From: Pseudomonas putida
Lineage (GTDB): Bacteria; Pseudomonadota; Gammaproteobacteria; Pseudomonadales; Pseudomonadaceae
Assembly: GCF_028682455.1 (NCBI RefSeq)
Contig: NZ_JANHLD010000002.1
Location: 1,240,001 to 1,304,000, forward strand
Direction of reading: 5' to 3'
Length of the DNA: 64,000 nt
Part shown: in pieces, positions 43,493-52,332 of the stretch
How positions within the stretch are numbered: position 1 is the stretch's first letter
How the letters are laid out: each line of letters starts with the position of its first letter
Program-made: the position numbers and the translations under genes
Notes under the pieces: generated by a model
Databases searched by the model: none
What the model was told of the DNA's origin: nothing
Seen by the model: the letters and a program-made list of their open reading frames with translations, nothing else

Positions 43493-44182
43493 ATGACGGA
43501 AAAACTCCCCGCATCGACCGTTGAGCGTGTCTACCTGGGGGTCCACGAGGCGATCCGCAAGCGCACCCTGCGCCCCGGCATGAAACTGGGTGAGTCGTCG
43601 CTCGCGGAGCTGTTCAAGGTCAGCCGCACATCGGTGCGCGCGGCGCTCAAGCAACTTGAAGGCGATGGCCTGGTGTCCACCGAACTGAACAAGGGCGCCT
43701 GGGTGTCACTGCCCAGCGACGAAGATATCCGTTCGGTGTTCGAAACCCGCCGCCTGATCGAGATCGGTATTGTCACCGAGCTGTGCCGCCGCCCTGACAA
43801 AGACCTGCTGCAGCCCCTGCGCCAACATGTGGCCGAGGAAGAAGCCGCCGCCGATGCAGGCGACCACGCCCGCTATGTCAACTTGCTCGGGGAATTCCAC
43901 CTGCGCCTGGCCGAGGTGCTGGACAACCCGGTATTGCTGGACTGGTTCCGCAAGTTGATCGAACGCGGCTCGCTGTACGCCTCGACCCTGGACGACGAAC
44001 GCCATGAAGCCTGCCGTGGCAACGAACACCTGCGCCTGATCGAGTTCCTCGAAGCGGGCGACCAGTCGGCGGCCATCGAGTTGGTGTGTACGCACCTGCG
44101 GGGCATCGAAGAAGCCATCCTCAAGGCCACACAAACCCTGAAGGCCGACTACCACCCGCTCAAGCACCTGCTGGGCGGCTGA
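43493..44182 (+). CDS. GntR family regulator, FCD subfamily
   Basis: A 229-residue regulator. The winged helix is at about residues 10-75 (YLGVHEAIRKRTLRPGMKLGESSLAELFKVSRTSVRAALKQL as a split pattern), and an all-helical FCD ligand domain at about 85-215 carries His-rich metal sites (EFHLRLAEV, NEHLRLIEFLE). I chose the ATG at 43493, preceded by GGAGC; the frame upstream runs through the REP pair. Being between the permease and amidohydrolase genes, it is their likely regulator. Confidence 0.92.
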   Translation: MTEKLPASTVERVYLGVHEAIRKRTLRPGMKLGESSLAELFKVSRTSVRAALKQLEGDGLVSTELNKGAWVSLPSDEDIRSVFETRRLIEIGIVTELCRRPDKDLLQPLRQHVAEEEAAADAGDHARYVNLLGEFHLRLAEVLDNPVLLDWFRKLIERGSLYASTLDDERHEACRGNEHLRLIEFLEAGDQSAAIELVCTHLRGIEEAILKATQTLKADYHPLKHLLGG

Positions 44183-44285
44183 ACCCTGGCCATTCACGAT
44201 CCGACTGATATCGATCCCGATATTTAATTGGCAAAGGCACCAGGGCTTTTAATAGGGTGGGCGCGCTCCCCAAAGAGGTCCTGAA

Positions 44286-45506
44286 ATGTTTGATCGTGTT
44301 TTCGTCAATGCCGTCGCCGCCGACGGCAGCCCCCTCTCCCTGGCCGTCACCGATGGCCGTATCGCTCGCCTGGGCGCCGACCTGGGTCCCCTTGAAGGTG
44401 CAGAGCGCATCGACCTTGGCGGGCACCTGTTGCTGCCCGGCTTTGTCGACGGGCATATCCACCTGGACAAAAGCTTTGTTGGCGACCGCTGGCACCCGCA
44501 CCAGCCCGTCGCCAGCCTGCGTGAGCGCCTGGCCGTGGAAAAGCGCGAGCTGGCCCTGGCGCCGCCGATGGTCGAGCGCGCCGATGCCTTGATCCGCCAG
44601 GCGGTGTCGTTCGGTACCGTGGCGATGCGCAGCCATGTGGATGTCGATGCCACCACCGGCCTGAGCAACCTGCATGCGGTCATGCAGGCCCGGGAAAAAT
44701 GGCGCGGCATCGTCGACATCGAGCTGGTGGCTTTCCCCCAGGCCGGGGTGATGTCGTGCCCGGGCACCGCCGACGTGCTCGAAGCGGCCATCGCCGAGGG
44801 CGCCGAGGTAATCGGCGGTATCGACCCCACCACGCTGGATGGCGATGCCGAAGGCCAGCTGGGCGTGGTGTTCGGGATTGCCGAGCGCCATGGTGTAAAG
44901 GTCGATATCCACCTGCACGAGCCCGGCCTGCAAGGCATCGAGCAATTGCAGCGGATTGCCGCGCGCACCTGCGCAGCCGGTTTGCAGGGGCGTGTCAGCG
45001 TCAGTCATGCCTATGCCCTGGGCCAGGTGGAACGGGATGTCGTGCAGCGCACGGCGGCAATATTGGCCAAGGCCGGTATTTCGATCATGACCAACGCCCC
45101 GGGCGACCACCCCTTCCCGCCTGTACTGCAACTGCGTGCTGCCGGGGTGAACGTGTTCACCGGCAACGACAACATTCAGGACGCCTGGTGGCCCTACGGC
45201 AACGCCGACATGCTCCAGCGCGCCATGCTCGTCGGGTATCGCTCCGGTTTCTACAGCGACGAAGAGCTGAACCTTGCACTGGCGATGGCGACTACGGCCG
45301 GCGCTACGCTCATGGAGAAAAGCGACTACGGCCTGAAGGTCGGCAATGAGGCGACCTTCATCATCCTCAAGGCGCCGAACGCGGCGGCGGCAGTCGCCGC
45401 CGTGCCGGCCGAACGACGCCTGGTGCGCCGCGGCCAGCTGTGCCCGGCGCCGGTGGGGCTGCAGTTCGACGTCCAGCCCGCGCAGGCAGCAGGTGGCATC
45501 TGCTGA
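44286..45506 (+). CDS. Cytosine-deaminase-like amidohydrolase
   Basis: A 406-residue metal-dependent hydrolase of the amidohydrolase superfamily, CDA/TrzA-like branch. The metal site is visible as His57-x-His59 in DGHIHLDK, a His plus catalytic Glu in VDIHLHEPG, His in SHAYALG, and Asp in TGNDNIQDAWWP. These fit mononuclear deaminases acting on ring C-N bonds. It likely acts on the compound imported by the adjacent NCS1 permease. Cytosine itself is not assured; isocytosine, creatinine or pterin-like rings are handled by relatives. A gap of 103 bases separates it from the GntR gene. Confidence 0.85.
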   Translation: MFDRVFVNAVAADGSPLSLAVTDGRIARLGADLGPLEGAERIDLGGHLLLPGFVDGHIHLDKSFVGDRWHPHQPVASLRERLAVEKRELALAPPMVERADALIRQAVSFGTVAMRSHVDVDATTGLSNLHAVMQAREKWRGIVDIELVAFPQAGVMSCPGTADVLEAAIAEGAEVIGGIDPTTLDGDAEGQLGVVFGIAERHGVKVDIHLHEPGLQGIEQLQRIAARTCAAGLQGRVSVSHAYALGQVERDVVQRTAAILAKAGISIMTNAPGDHPFPPVLQLRAAGVNVFTGNDNIQDAWWPYGNADMLQRAMLVGYRSGFYSDEELNLALAMATTAGATLMEKSDYGLKVGNEATFIILKAPNAAAAVAAVPAERRLVRRGQLCPAPVGLQFDVQPAQAAGGIC

Positions 45507-45600
45507 AGCCTTCGCAGGGCAGTCAGTGATAGCAAAGTACCACTCGCTCAGCTAGCATGCCGCTGAATCGAGCCGCCGGGCCGCATGGAGAGCGTTACAC

Positions 45601-46791
45601 GTGCTGTTGAGCATCCCGACCCTGTTATTGGTGGCCGTGTTCATTTTCGCGCTGATGGGGCTGCTGACCTTGCATGCCTGGAGCCGCGGAACGCGTGAGC
45701 GGACCCTGGGGTACTTGGCCAGCATGCTGCTGCTTGCGGCTCTCGGGGTATCGCTGGTCAGCCTTCGCGGCACGGCCCCCGACTTCATTGCCCTGGTGCT
45801 GGGCAACGTCGTGCTGTTGCTGGGGGCGGCGATGAACTGGACCGCCATGCGTGTGTTCGGGGGACGGTCGCCGCACCTGCCGGGCATCCTTGCCGGCGCC
45901 CTGCTCTGGCTGGTGTGGGGGCTGACACCCGGGTTCTACCAGGACCTGGGCGTTCGTGTGACCTTGTACTCGTTGCTCACCGCTGGGTATGCGGGCCTGT
46001 CGATGATCGAACTGTGGCGCAAGCGCAAGCACCTTGAAGCCAGCTACCTGCCTGCGCTGGTACTGATGCTGATACACACCCTCTTCTACACGATACGCAG
46101 TTTCGCCGACCACGGGATCTCGCTGGAGCATGCGCTGGCCGGTACCGGAAGCGGCACGCGGTTTTTCTCCTTCCTGCTGTTCGAATCGATGCTCTACGCC
46201 ATCGGCATTGCCTACGTCACCCTGGCCATGGTGCGCGAGCGTACAGAGTTGCGTTTCAAGGCGGCGGCCTACACCGACCCGCTGACCGGTATCGGCAACC
46301 GCCGTGCGTTCCTGTCCCGTGGCGAACGGCTATTGGCCGACTGCACCCGCCGGGGAGAGCCGGTGGCCTTGTTGCTGTGCGATCTGGACCATTTCAAACG
46401 GCTCAACGACAACTATGGCCACCATACCGGTGACCAGGCGTTGATTGCCTTCAGCCAGGTGTCCAGCCAGAACATTCGCCAGGGGGATGTGTTTGGCCGT
46501 ATCGGTGGCGAAGAGTTTGCCTGTTTGTTGGCCAATACCGATGAAGCGCAAGCGTTGCTGGTGGCCCAGCGAATCTGCAGCAATTTCTACACCCTGCCAT
46601 TGTTGGAGCCTGGGTTGCTCAGCGTGAGTATCGGTATCGTTGGCAGTACAGGCGGGCAAGATCTGCCACGTTTGCTTTCGATGGCGGACAGTGCGCTGTA
46701 TGCCGCCAAGGATGAGGGTCGAAACCGGGCGCAACTGTATGGTGGGAGGGGGCTGCTCTCCAATGAGTGTGCCAAGTTGGTGTCGCCCTGA
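45601..46791 (+). CDS. Membrane diguanylate cyclase (GGDEF)
   Basis: A 396-residue inner-membrane protein making cyclic di-GMP. Seven hydrophobic segments fill residues 1-212, a 7TM-type sensor. The GGDEF domain follows from about 222 (AAAYTDPLTGIGNRRAF). The active site is GGEEF at 302-306 and the inhibitory I-site RQGD is at 293-296, exactly five residues before it. Both metal-binding and product-feedback sites are intact, so activity is expected. It starts with GTG. It converges on a LysR gene across a GC hairpin. Confidence 0.92.
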   Translation: MLLSIPTLLLVAVFIFALMGLLTLHAWSRGTRERTLGYLASMLLLAALGVSLVSLRGTAPDFIALVLGNVVLLLGAAMNWTAMRVFGGRSPHLPGILAGALLWLVWGLTPGFYQDLGVRVTLYSLLTAGYAGLSMIELWRKRKHLEASYLPALVLMLIHTLFYTIRSFADHGISLEHALAGTGSGTRFFSFLLFESMLYAIGIAYVTLAMVRERTELRFKAAAYTDPLTGIGNRRAFLSRGERLLADCTRRGEPVALLLCDLDHFKRLNDNYGHHTGDQALIAFSQVSSQNIRQGDVFGRIGGEEFACLLANTDEAQALLVAQRICSNFYTLPLLEPGLLSVSIGIVGSTGGQDLPRLLSMADSALYAAKDEGRNRAQLYGGRGLLSNECAKLVSP

Positions 46792-46794
46792 TTA

Positions 46795-46811
46795 CGGCCG
46801 CATTGCGGCCG
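46795..46811. terminator. GC hairpin between convergent genes
   Basis: CGGCCGC at 46795-46801 pairs with GCGGCCG at 46805-46811 around ATT. There is no T run on either side, so its terminator role is tentative. Confidence 0.4.
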
Positions 46812-46828
46812 GTCGCGGGTGCCTGCCC

Positions 46829-47692
46829 TTAGCTGTTGTGTCCGGTTAGCCAGTCCAGCAACCACAAGCCGGCCGGCCCCGGCGGGGTCAACCGCGACCA
46901 CGCCGCATCCACCGCAATAGGCCGCGGCCAGCCGGCCAGGGGCAACTCCACCAATTGCCCATGACCATACTGCTGCACCAACCCGTGGGGCAGTTCGGCC
47001 CAGCCAAACCCCTGCTCGGTCATCTCCAGCAGCAACAAGTAATCCGGTGCCGACCAGATCCGACCCTGAGGTTTGTTTTCAGTGTCGGCCCAGGTGTTGA
47101 GGTAAAGCTGGCGATGGCTGGCAAGGTTCGCCTGGGTCAGGCTCTGGTGACTTGCCAGCGGGTGCTCGCGCGCCACAAAAATGCCCATCTGCGCATGGCC
47201 CGGCAAACGCCGGACGGCGATGTCCGGCGGATACGTCGGCTGCGCCGCCAGCAAACCCAGGTGTGCCCGCCCGCTTTGCAGCAGGCTCAGCACATCTCCC
47301 GCCTCGGCGATCATGCACTCCAGCTCGATGTCCTGGTAACGCTGCTCGAATTGACGCATCACGTGATTGTCCGGGCTGAGCTGGTACATGTCGGACAACA
47401 CAAGGGTCAGGCGCGGCTCGACGTTGTCTGCCAGGCGGATGCTCAGTTCGTCCAACCGCTCACTGGCCGCGAGAATTTCCTGCACATGGCCCAGCACCTT
47501 GCGCCCGGCTTCGGTCAACACCGGGTGGCGGGCCCGACGGTCGAACAGGCTGACCCCAAGGTCGGCCTCAAGGTTGGCAATGGCGGCGCTGACCGTGGAC
47601 TGGCTCTTGCGCAGTTTACGCGCCGCCGCCGAAAAGGAGCCCAGGGCGACCGCTTCGACGAAGGCCTGCAAAGCTTCAGGTGAATAGCGCAT
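46829..47692 (-). CDS. LysR family transcriptional regulator
   Basis: A 287-residue LysR-type regulator. The HTH is at residues 5-62 (LQAFVEAVALGSFSAAARKL, RKSQSTVSAAIANLEADLGV), followed by a substrate-binding domain. It is divergent from the PACE efflux gene 92 bases away, so it probably regulates that gene, as is usual for LysR-PACE pairs. The inducer is unknown but could be a biocide or polyamine. Confidence 0.9.
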   Translation of the reverse strand: MRYSPEALQAFVEAVALGSFSAAARKLRKSQSTVSAAIANLEADLGVSLFDRRARHPVLTEAGRKVLGHVQEILAASERLDELSIRLADNVEPRLTLVLSDMYQLSPDNHVMRQFEQRYQDIELECMIAEAGDVLSLLQSGRAHLGLLAAQPTYPPDIAVRRLPGHAQMGIFVAREHPLASHQSLTQANLASHRQLYLNTWADTENKPQGRIWSAPDYLLLLEMTEQGFGWAELPHGLVQQYGHGQLVELPLAGWPRPIAVDAAWSRLTPPGPAGLWLLDWLTGHNS

Positions 47693-47784
47693 GGTGTATC
47701 GCTTTTATCGATGGAATCTATTTTTAACATACGCAAAAAAGCGATGAAAATCATGCCACCGAAATCAATCGTCCAGGTGTTGTC

Positions 47785-48234
47785 ATGATTGCCTCCAACA
47801 AATCCTTTGCCGAGCGAATTGTCCACGCCGTGGGCTTCGAGGCCATTGCCGTGCTGATCTGTGCCCCCATCGGCAGCTGGTTGCTGAACCGCTCGATGCT
47901 GGAGGTGGGTACCCTGGCGGTGGTGCTCTCGACCGTGGCGATGCTCTGGAACATGCTCTACAACACGGTGTTCGACCGCTTCTGGCCCGCCGATCGGGTG
48001 ACCCGTACCGTCAAGGTCCGGGCCCTGCATGCCAGCGGCTTCGAGATCGGCTTTGTGGTGATCGGTGTGCCGATTGCGGCGCTTATGCTCAATCTGTCGT
48101 TGCTGCAGGCGTTCACGCTGGAGATCGGATTCTTCGTCTTCATGCTGCCCTACACCATGGCCTACAACTGGGCCTACGACCTGTTGCGCCAGCGCCTGGT
48201 CAAACCACGCAGCGGTGCCTTGCAGACGCAATGA
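47785..48234 (+). CDS. PACE family efflux transporter (AceI-like)
   Basis: A 149-residue inner-membrane pump with four helices arranged as two repeats of the bacterial transmembrane pair. All four family motifs are seen: RIVHAVGFE at residues 11-19 with the likely proton-coupling Glu19, WNMLYNTVFD at 55-64, RALHASGFE at 79-87 and YTMAYNWAYD at 123-132. Relatives export chlorhexidine, other biocides or short-chain diamines by proton antiport. The divergent LysR gene is the probable regulator. Confidence 0.93.
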   Translation: MIASNKSFAERIVHAVGFEAIAVLICAPIGSWLLNRSMLEVGTLAVVLSTVAMLWNMLYNTVFDRFWPADRVTRTVKVRALHASGFEIGFVVIGVPIAALMLNLSLLQAFTLEIGFFVFMLPYTMAYNWAYDLLRQRLVKPRSGALQTQ

Positions 48235-48261
48235 GCGGTTTGGCCGGGGGGCGCCTTTTGG

Positions 48262-48287
48262 TTTAGCCTGTTTAGCACTCAGCTAAA
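48262..48287. promoter_or_regulatory. TTTAGC operator upstream of the S24 repressor gene
   Basis: TTTAGC at 48271-48276 and GCTAAA at 48282-48287 are inverted around ACTCA, with a further TTTAGC at 48262-48267. It ends 18 bases before the repressor ATG, suiting autorepression. The same motif recurs before the PL7 gene. Confidence 0.55.
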
Positions 48288-48305
48288 TAATGGTAGCCGG
48301 TGCCC

Positions 48306-48989
48306 ATGAAGATTCACGACATCCGCAAGACCAACCTGCTCCAACTTATCGGCGTCCAGCGCAAGGCCACCTGCGCGGGGCGCTGGGGCATCAGCCCGGC
48401 GCACTTGAGCCAGATCCTCTCGCACAAGACCGAGAAAAACCTCGGGGACGAGGTGGCACGGCGCATCGAAACCGCCGAGGGCCTGGCGCCAGGCTGGATG
48501 GATGTGCTGCAACAAACGACGCCGATGCAACCCGCCACCCCGACACAACCGGCACCAGGCTTCATCACCATCCCCCACTTCGATATCCGCGGCTCCATGG
48601 GCACCGGCAACACTGCGCCCAGCCACATCGAGGTGATCCGCGACCTGACCGTGCACCAGGACTGGTTGCGCGGCCAGGGCATCCACTATTCGAGCCTCAC
48701 CAACCTGGCAATCATCAGCGGCCAAGGCGACAGCATGGCTGGCACCTTCAACGATGGCGACGCCCTGCTGGTGGACCGCGGTGTCGATGAGGTGCGCACC
48801 GACGCTGTCTACGTGTTCAGCCTGGACGGCGACCTGTTCGTCAAACGCTTGCAGCGCCTGACGGGCGGCGGTTTGCGGATGATTTCCGATAACCCCCTGT
48901 ATCCACCGTTGATGATCGAAGGCGCTGCCCTGGAGAAGCTGCATATCCAGGCGCGGGTACTGCTGGTGTGGAACGCACGACGCTTGTAA
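48306..48989 (+). CDS. XRE/S24 (LexA-CI-like) repressor
   Basis: A 227-residue phage-type repressor. The N-terminal HTH spans about residues 12-66 (GVQRKATCAGRWGISPAHLSQIL). The C-terminal S24 domain has Ser143 in GQGDSMAG and Lys180 in LFVKRL, the catalytic pair of self-cleaving repressors. The expected Ala-Gly cleavage site before the domain reads Ser-Met-Gly (residues 97-99), so RecA-stimulated cleavage may be altered. I chose the ATG at 48306; a GTG six bases upstream is possible. No phage gene accompanies it. Dyads at its own promoter and before the PL7 gene suggest its targets. Confidence 0.88.
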   Translation: MKIHDIRKTNLLQLIGVQRKATCAGRWGISPAHLSQILSHKTEKNLGDEVARRIETAEGLAPGWMDVLQQTTPMQPATPTQPAPGFITIPHFDIRGSMGTGNTAPSHIEVIRDLTVHQDWLRGQGIHYSSLTNLAIISGQGDSMAGTFNDGDALLVDRGVDEVRTDAVYVFSLDGDLFVKRLQRLTGGGLRMISDNPLYPPLMIEGAALEKLHIQARVLLVWNARRL

Positions 48990-49010
48990 AACTCGATAGG
49001 GGTTGGATCC

Positions 49011-49060
49011 GTGAAATTTATCTGGTAGTTTTTCATGAAAATATACCAATAAAAATTCAC
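49011..49060. promoter_or_regulatory. 50-base imperfect palindrome upstream of puuB
   Basis: Symmetric about 49035/49036: GTGAA/TTCAC at the ends, TGGTA/TACCA at 49023-49048, and TTTTCATGAAAA at the centre; 19 of 25 positions pair. It ends 10 bases before the oxidoreductase ATG, so it overlaps the ribosome site region. Confidence 0.55.
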
Positions 49061-49070
49061 GAGACCCGCC

Positions 49071-50360
49071 ATGTTCAAGCAATCCGCCCAGCATGTCGCC
49101 AGCTATTACGCCCGTACCTTCCCCACCGCCCTCCCGCTGCGCCCCACCCTGCATGAAAACCTCGACACCGAGGTGCTGGTCATCGGCGCCGGTTTCAGCG
49201 GCCTGCACACCGCACTGCGCCTGGCCCTGGCTGGCAAGCGGGTGACGGTGCTGGAAGCCAGCCGGGTGGCCTGGGCGGCGTCGGGACGTAACGGCGGGCA
49301 GGCGTTGCTGGGCTGGTCGTGCGACATGCCGCCACTGGAAAAGGCCCTGGGCCATGAGCGCGCCCGCCGCCTGTGGGACAGCATGCGCTGGGCTGCCGAT
49401 GAAATGCGCGAGCTGCCCCAGCGCCACGGGTTTGACATCGACTACTGCCCCGGCAGCCTGTGGACGGCAGTGTTGCCACGCCGGGTCGGGATGCTGCGTG
49501 AAGCCCAGCGCGAGGCTGCGCAGAAGTGGGGCTACGACAAGCTGCGCCTTATCGAACGCACCGAGCTGCCCGACTGGATCGACAGCCCCCGCTACCAGGC
49601 CGCGCTCCACGACCCCGAAGGCGCCCACCTCAACCCGCTGAAACTGGCCCAGGGCCTGGCCAGTGCCATCGAGGCCGCAGGCGGGCAGCTGTATGAGCAA
49701 ACCCGGGTTGTGGACTACCGCGAAACCGCCAACGGCTTTGTGGCCCGCACCGCGCACGGCGAGGTACGCAGCGACGTACTGGTGCTGGCCTGCAATGCCT
49801 ACATCGATGGCCTCGACCGGCAGCTGTCGCGCCGCCTGCTACCGGTGGGCTCCTACCAGGTGGCCACCGCGCCCTTGGACCCGGCCCTGGCCCACTCGCT
49901 GCTGCCGCGCAACAGCTGCGTGATCGACAACCAGTTCGTACCCGACTATTTCCGCCTGACCCCCGACCACCGCCTGCTGTTCGGCGGGGGCTGCACCTAC
50001 CTGGGCGGCATTCCCCGGGATGTGGCGGCCGCCACCCGGCCAGTGCTGGAGCGCGCATTCCCGCAACTGCGTGGCGTGGCTATCGAGCACGCCTGGGGCG
50101 GGCACCTCGACTGCAGCCTGCGACGCACCCCGGACATCGGCAGCAGCGGCCAACGCTACTGGTTGCAGGGCTTTTCCGGGCATGGCGTACTGCCGACCCT
50201 GGCCGGCGCCCGCGCCGTCAGCGATGCCATTCTCGGCGACACCGATCTGCTGGCGTTGTACCAGGCCATCGACAACGGCCGCTTCCCCGGCGGCGACCTG
50301 CTCGCCGCGCCCCTGGAAGCGGCGGCCAAGGCCTGGTACCGCCTGCGCGACAACCTTTGA
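49071..50360 (+). CDS. puuB: FAD-dependent amine oxidoreductase, gamma-glutamylputrescine oxidase-like
   Basis: A 429-residue flavoenzyme of the D-amino acid oxidase (DAO) family. The FAD-binding motif is VLVIGAGFSGLHTALRLALAGKRV at about residues 35-58, with SGRNGGQAL typical of PuuB-like members and a C-terminal FSGHGV flavin contact. PuuB oxidises gamma-glutamylputrescine to the aldehyde. The assignment rests on the following puuR- and puuA-like genes; without them other amine oxidases would be equally likely. Confidence 0.82.
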   Translation: MFKQSAQHVASYYARTFPTALPLRPTLHENLDTEVLVIGAGFSGLHTALRLALAGKRVTVLEASRVAWAASGRNGGQALLGWSCDMPPLEKALGHERARRLWDSMRWAADEMRELPQRHGFDIDYCPGSLWTAVLPRRVGMLREAQREAAQKWGYDKLRLIERTELPDWIDSPRYQAALHDPEGAHLNPLKLAQGLASAIEAAGGQLYEQTRVVDYRETANGFVARTAHGEVRSDVLVLACNAYIDGLDRQLSRRLLPVGSYQVATAPLDPALAHSLLPRNSCVIDNQFVPDYFRLTPDHRLLFGGGCTYLGGIPRDVAAATRPVLERAFPQLRGVAIEHAWGGHLDCSLRRTPDIGSSGQRYWLQGFSGHGVLPTLAGARAVSDAILGDTDLLALYQAIDNGRFPGGDLLAAPLEAAAKAWYRLRDNL

Positions 50361-50372
50361 GAGGACAGCACC

Positions 50373-50930
50373 ATGGACATGCAGGATGAAATCGAAGGCC
50401 TGGCGATCCTGATCCGTGACCTGCGCAAGCACCGCAACCTGACCCTGGGTGAACTGGCCCAGCGCATCGACCGCTCGGTGGGCTTTCTGTCCCAGGTCGA
50501 ACGTGGCCTGTCGCGCCCCACCGTGGCCGACCTGACGGCCATCAGCGAAACCCTGGACGTGCCCACCACCTACTTCTACAACCTGAGCAAGCCCCGCGCG
50601 CTGGACTGGGTCACCCGCCCCGGTGAGCGCCGCACCTTGTACTACGCCGGCGGCATCACCGACGTGCTGGTCTCGCCCAAGCTCACCGGTGGGTTCTCCA
50701 TGCTCGAAAGCCACCTGGCGCCAGGCGCCAGCAGCGGCGAAGGGCATCTGGACGACAGCTCCGAGCAAGGCGGCTTTGTCCTGGAGGGGCAGTTGAGCCT
50801 GTGGCTCGACGACAGCGAAGAGCCCGTGACCCTGAACCCCAACGACAGTTTCCAGCTACCGCCCCACAGCCAGTTCCGCTACGCCAACCTGACCGACCAA
50901 GCGACCCGGGTACTCTGGGTATTTCGTTGA
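50373..50930 (+). CDS. puuR: XRE regulator with cupin domain, PuuR-like
   Basis: A 185-residue regulator. The HTH is at about residues 12-70 (IRDLRKHRNLTLGELAQRID, RSVGFLSQVERGLSRPTVADL), and a cupin sensor domain is at about 105-183 (EQGGFVLEGQLSLWLDD, DSFQLPPHSQFRY). This layout matches PuuR, which represses putrescine catabolism and is released by putrescine. It lies 12 bases after puuB and 23 before puuA, within one operon. Confidence 0.85.
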   Translation: MDMQDEIEGLAILIRDLRKHRNLTLGELAQRIDRSVGFLSQVERGLSRPTVADLTAISETLDVPTTYFYNLSKPRALDWVTRPGERRTLYYAGGITDVLVSPKLTGGFSMLESHLAPGASSGEGHLDDSSEQGGFVLEGQLSLWLDDSEEPVTLNPNDSFQLPPHSQFRYANLTDQATRVLWVFR

Positions 50931-50953
50931 ATAACGCTGCAGGATCGCAATCG

Positions 50954-52306
50954 ATGACAACAACAAAAAGCTTTCCCGATCTGCTCACTGAAGTCCGTGA
51001 ATTTCGCACCCGGTTCCCCGAAGTGCGCTATGTCGACCTGATCAGCCTGGACATCCCCGGGCATTTCTATGGCAAGCGCTACCCCATCGACATGCTCGAG
51101 AAAGTCGCCGCCGGCAGCCCCCTCAAGCTACCGCAGAACTGCGTGCTGCTGGGCGTCCAGGGCGGGCTGTTCCCGATTGGCGACTACTGCTTCAACGATG
51201 GCGACCCCGATGCGCCCCGGCGCTTGATCCCCGGCACCCTCAAGCCGGTGCGCTGGGAGAACCAGCCCCTGGGTCAGATGCTGATCAGCTCCGACGGCAC
51301 TCCCGCCCCCATCGAGTTCGAACCCCGTGAAGTGCTCGCCCGCGTGCTGCAGCGCCTCGAGCAGCGTGGCATTCGCCCGGTGGTGGCCTTCGAGCTTGAG
51401 TTCTACCTGTTCGACCGCAGTCTCAAGGATGGCCTGCCGCAGTTCCCTCGCGACCCGTTCAGCGATGACGCCGACGATCAGCCGAACATGCACATCGAGC
51501 GCCTGTCGCGCTACTCCGATGTGCTGCGCGAGATGGTCGAGGCGGCCAACGAGCAAGGAGTGGACGCCAACGTGATCACCGCGGAACTTGGCCCAGGCCA
51601 GTTCGAGATCAACTTCGGTCATTGCGATGACGGCCTGCGCGCCGCCGACTGGGCGGCGCTATTCTGCCGCAGCACCCGCGGCGTGGCGCTCAAGCACGGC
51701 ATGCGGGCAAGCTTCATGAGCAAGCCCTACCTTCAGGCCCCGGGCAGCGGCATGCATGTGCATGTCAGCCTGTACGACCAGGAGGGTAACAACCTGCTGG
51801 CCGCCAATCACCAGCAGCCGCTGCGCCATGCCGTGGCGGGTTGCCTGGAACTGCTGCCGCACTGCATGCCGGTCTTCGCCGCCAACCACAACGCCATGCG
51901 TCGCTACGGCGCCATGGTCAATGCCGCCAGTCGCGCCAGCTGGGGCTATGAAGACCGCGATGCATGCATCCGCATCCCTGAGTCCGACCCACGCAACCTG
52001 CGTATCGAGCATCGCCTGGCGGGTGCCGACGCCAACCCGTACCTGGTGCTGGCTGCCATCCTGTGCGGTATGGAGCACGGGCTGGACGCCGGCCGCGAGC
52101 CCATCGCCCCGCTCAATGAAGACCGCGGCAGCGGCATCGAATTTCCCAAGGACATGCTTACCGCGGTCAGCGCCATGCGCCACCATCCGGCGGTCAATCA
52201 AGGGTTGGGCAGCGAGTTTGTGATGGTGTATTGCGAGAACAAGCGCCAGGATCACCTGGCCTTTTTGCATGAAATCAGTGCGCGGGAGTATCGGTGGTTT
52301 CTTTGA
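50954..52306 (+). CDS. puuA: Gamma-glutamylputrescine synthetase-like glutamine synthetase family protein
   Basis: A 450-residue ATP-dependent ligase of the glutamine synthetase fold. The N-terminal beta-Grasp is followed by the catalytic domain, with FELEFYLFD, AELGPGQFEINF, GSGMHVHVSLYD and EHRLAGADANPYLVLAA carrying the metal and glutamate contacts. PuuA joins glutamate to putrescine as step one of the Puu route. I chose the ATG at 50954, preceded by AGGA. The puuC aldehyde dehydrogenase and puuD hydrolase are not nearby. Related ligases act on other amines, so the substrate is provisional. Confidence 0.85.
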   Translation: MTTTKSFPDLLTEVREFRTRFPEVRYVDLISLDIPGHFYGKRYPIDMLEKVAAGSPLKLPQNCVLLGVQGGLFPIGDYCFNDGDPDAPRRLIPGTLKPVRWENQPLGQMLISSDGTPAPIEFEPREVLARVLQRLEQRGIRPVVAFELEFYLFDRSLKDGLPQFPRDPFSDDADDQPNMHIERLSRYSDVLREMVEAANEQGVDANVITAELGPGQFEINFGHCDDGLRAADWAALFCRSTRGVALKHGMRASFMSKPYLQAPGSGMHVHVSLYDQEGNNLLAANHQQPLRHAVAGCLELLPHCMPVFAANHNAMRRYGAMVNAASRASWGYEDRDACIRIPESDPRNLRIEHRLAGADANPYLVLAAILCGMEHGLDAGREPIAPLNEDRGSGIEFPKDMLTAVSAMRHHPAVNQGLGSEFVMVYCENKRQDHLAFLHEISAREYRWFL

Positions 52307-52332
52307 GAACCTGATCGCAAACCCGCCCGCCA

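Noticed and set aside
46795..46811. The hairpin between the GGDEF and LysR genes as a strong intrinsic terminator
   Set aside because: Neither side has a T run, so it is listed only as tentative.
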